64,000 nt of DNA from Vespa crabro (taxonomy: Eukaryota; Arthropoda; Insecta; Hymenoptera; Vespidae), in contig NC_060955.1 of assembly GCF_910589235.1 (NCBI RefSeq), positions 678,001 to 742,000 of the forward strand, in the 5' to 3' direction. The stretch's first letter is position 1. Each line of letters opens with the position of its first letter. Under the pieces are notes generated by a model. The model saw only the letters and a program-made list of their open reading frames with translations. It searched no databases and was not told the DNA's origin. Of the stretch, positions 61,735 through 64,000 are shown piece after piece. A program made the translations under genes and the position numbers.

Positions 61735-61786
<52 letters not shown>
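61735..61786. repeat. (AT)n microsatellite
   Basis: About 26 AT units after a poly(A) run. Confidence 0.9.
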
Positions 61787-61789
<3 letters not shown>

Positions 61790-62291
61790 GCATAGCACGT
61801 CACGGGAAGATAATATTTCGTAAAAAATAATGCAGAAAAATTTAATAATTGGATTAATTATCTAATGGATATATTCATTCGTTCGCAATATTATATAATT
61901 AATATTTTATAATAATTAACTTTTGTACATTTATAATTTTTATTAAAAATTTCCAACGGTAGATATCATATATATTTTAATTTCTTCCACGATTGAAAGA
62001 TGGCAATGCCTTCATCCGCCGTTAAGAATACATTGAGGATTTATCTTTCGAATGTAATATACTATTTACCGTATAACTTATTGTTGGATTAAAATTTATA
62101 TGATACGTACTAATCGTCGAGATAAGACACGTGACAGATATTTAATTGGTAAATTTATTGCTTCGATTTGTTTCGGAATAAAAAATATATATATATATAT
62201 ATATTTTTTTTTTTTGTCTTACTAACCTCACAATCCAGTCGTAATTCCTGGCTTGACCCATACGTACGTATATAAATAACCTAATATATGA

Positions 62292-62300
<9 letters not shown>

Positions 62301-62354
<54 letters not shown>
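62301..62354. repeat. (TA)n microsatellite
   Basis: About 27 TA units, followed by imperfect TATACATATACACA repeats to 62440. Confidence 0.9.
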
Positions 62355-62363
<9 letters not shown>

Positions 62364-62678
62364 TACATATACACATATATACATATATACATATATACAT
62401 ATACACATATATATATATACATATGTATTTATATAAACATATATAAATATAGGTAAACATATATACATACGTAGATTCATATTGTTATTTTTATTACCGT
62501 TTGGAATTTTCCCAAATTTTATTTTCCTTTGTTATTAATAATTAATGACTGGAATTATTTTATTGTCTATCATTATTCATTTTGAACAGATATATATATA
62601 TATATATATACTCATGATGGATTGGAATTATATTGCATTGCTCAATTTTTTATTAAATATTTTTTAATAAAATTACAG

Positions 62679-62975
62679 TCTACCAAAATCCAAACGATAT
62701 GAAGATTCAGACGGGAATCTTGGACAATTGCCTGAGAGATGTAATATTCGATGTAAGAAATATTATACATGTCTTCTATTCAACAGATATACACGCATAT
62801 TACGTGTCCTACATAAACATAAGCGAATATACAGTATCTTTATTTTTAAATTTTTTGTTTATTCTGATATTTTGTTTGTTTTTTTTATTATTATAATAAA
62901 TCTAATAATAAATATCTAATAAAATTATATATTAATTATTATCATCATTATATATTAATATAACAATCTAATAAA

Positions 62976-63008
<33 letters not shown>

Positions 63009-63233
63009 GTTTCTCTAAAATTGATATAAATCTTTTTTTTTCCTTGGTTATATTATTATTTACAGATATTGATAATAATTTTTCTAATTTTTCAGCTTCC
63101 ATTATGGAGCATAAAGAAAATAAATTACACTGCCTCTCTTTTTCTGGATTGCGTCTTTAAAATATTGCGATCGTACAAACATAAAAGAAAAAAATCAAAA
63201 AGAGATATGCTTGAAAAAGCTCGATCCCGCTGA
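62679..63233 (+). other. two possible spliced exons, unidentified
   Basis: Segment 62679-62752 follows ATTACAG and precedes GTAAGA. Segment 63096-63233 follows a TTTTTCTAATTTTTCAG acceptor. Two frames stay open across the join. One gives YQNPNDMKIQTGILDNCLRD and on into LPLWSIKKIN with a Lys/Arg-rich end (stop 63231). The other gives KRYEDSDGNLGQLPERCNIR then SSIMEHKENK with an earlier stop. The splice sites look good but neither peptide is recognised. It may be the 3' end of a gene, a noncoding transcript or chance. Confidence 0.25.
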
Positions 63234-63989
63234 GAGTTTTATAAAGTTAGAAGACCTTCGTGAATCAGAGTCTAGGTCCTCCGAATGTCATTCAAGGTTT
63301 GTGCATTAGCGTGTTCAATGTACAGAGAAGATGCATTCTGTGTCACATTGCATATTGCCTTCGAAAAGAATGCAAAGAGGAAAAGAAAAAGGAAGAATCG
63401 GTAAAAGAAAAAAAGAACAGACGACTCAGAATTTCGAGATCTCGAGAAAGGGGGTGGAGGAGGTTGAGGTGAAAGGGACGCAACCTTAACACGATTCTAT
63501 TTCTTTCGATGCATCGTTCAAGCTTTACGCATCGAATGGCGAAGCAATAATTTTAAACTCAGTGACTATTTCTCTCTCCCTATCTCCCTATCTCTCTCTT
63601 TCTTGGGGTTGCGTCGTACAAAGACGTTGCGTGTGGGCGCACAGACGCGTCACGAATAAGAAGAAGAGGAGGAAGATGAGGAGGAGGTAGATGAGGAGGA
63701 GGAGGAAGATGAAGAGGAGGAAGATGAAGAGGAAGAGGAGGAGGAGGTAAGAAAAGCCGATCACAGCTTCACACAGAAGGGTCCGCCGAATCAGAATCGT
63801 AAGAACCTCCATCGCGAACGCAGAGTCTCTTTTAGTCGATTCGTACGACAAGACAAACTCAATTCGTTCGTAAACGATAAAAACACATCGACCGATCGAA
63901 ATTAATTATTTCTATCGAGATAATAATATCTTAATTGATATTAACGAAATATATTGAAAGAAAGAACGAAAAAAAGAAGAGGAGGCAAA
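63234..63989. other. purine/pyrimidine-biased flank
   Basis: CT repeats at 63570-63600 and a GAGGAGGAAGA-rich tract at 63660-63750. It resembles a GC-richer promoter or 5' UTR next to the gene beyond the window edge. Confidence 0.35.
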
Positions 63990-64000
63990 ATGGTTTACGA
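63990..64000 (+). other. possible start codon of a gene cut by the window end
   Basis: GGAGGCAAAATGG has the CAAAATGG context favoured at insect starts. The frame reads Met-Val-Tyr and then leaves the window. Too short to test. Confidence 0.2.

Larger units (their letters stand above)
57230..62678. other. WDR20 promoter side and microsatellite-rich flank
   Basis: 57230-57480 and 57780-57910 are GC-richer and likely include the WDR20 5' UTR and promoter, with a GAC/GTC repeat at 57805-57835. Then (CT)n at 57520-57680, GA-rich at 58040-58100, (CA)n/(TA)n at 58443-58486, GA at 58917-58969, (CT)n at 59879-59928, C-run at 61521-61532, (AT)n at 61735-61786, (TA)n at 62301-62354. No protein-coding exon was recognised. 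Confidence 0.5.

Noticed and set aside
1..64000. tRNA, rRNA, snRNA or CRISPR arrays
   Set aside because: No convincing cloverleaf, conserved rRNA segment or spaced identical repeats were seen; the regular repeats at 12.6-24.5 kb lack the repeat-spacer form.

Overview
The window is eukaryotic nuclear DNA from an insect. It is very AT-rich, full of (TA)n, (CT)n, (GT)n and poly(A/T) tracts, with short GT-AG introns and animal-only gene families. Gene content, base composition and the mariner relic fit Hymenoptera best (a bee, wasp or ant); the species cannot be told from sequence alone. I reconstructed exons by hand from splice signals and reading frame.

Layout. 1-5177: low-complexity DNA, probably an intron or upstream flank. 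5178-6428 (+): 3' part of a tetraspanin gene. 6.4-12.6 kb: AT-rich DNA without a secure gene. 12.6-16.2 kb: a tandem array of about 305-bp units. 16.5-24.5 kb: a modular, apparently noncoding locus with a TATA/Inr-like promoter and repeated GC-richer blocks. Each block is bounded by a pyrimidine-tract/CAG acceptor and a GTAAG donor, and the blocks carry recurring hairpins. 25362-33066 (-): MED14, complete, 24 coding exons. 33245-33362 (-): an orphan coding-like exon. 33788-34475: a dead, shortened mariner. 34951-38055 (+): glycogen branching enzyme GBE1. 38266-39054 (-): TIMM29. 40313-41584 (-): DRAP1/NC2-alpha, with an AT-AC U12-type intron. 42472-43613 (+): TSNAX (TRAX). 44031-46415 (-): APLF. 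46.4-53.9 kb: mostly AT-rich and microsatellite DNA, with a probable alternative last exon of WDR20 at 51.55 kb. 53893-57229 (-): WDR20. 57.2-64 kb: microsatellite-rich flank with two possible exons near 62.7-63.2 kb and a possible start codon at 63990.

The 33-46 kb stretch is a compact housekeeping cluster arranged head-to-head (MED14/GBE1, DRAP1/TSNAX) and tail-to-tail (GBE1/TIMM29, TSNAX/APLF). Functions are transcription (MED14, DRAP1), glycogen synthesis (GBE1), mitochondrial import (TIMM29), RNA processing (TSNAX), DNA repair (APLF) and deubiquitinase control (WDR20). I see no operon-like logic beyond likely shared promoters. The most unusual part is the 12.6-24.5 kb satellite plus modular hairpin-rich locus, which looks like a long noncoding RNA gene built from tandemly amplified exons.
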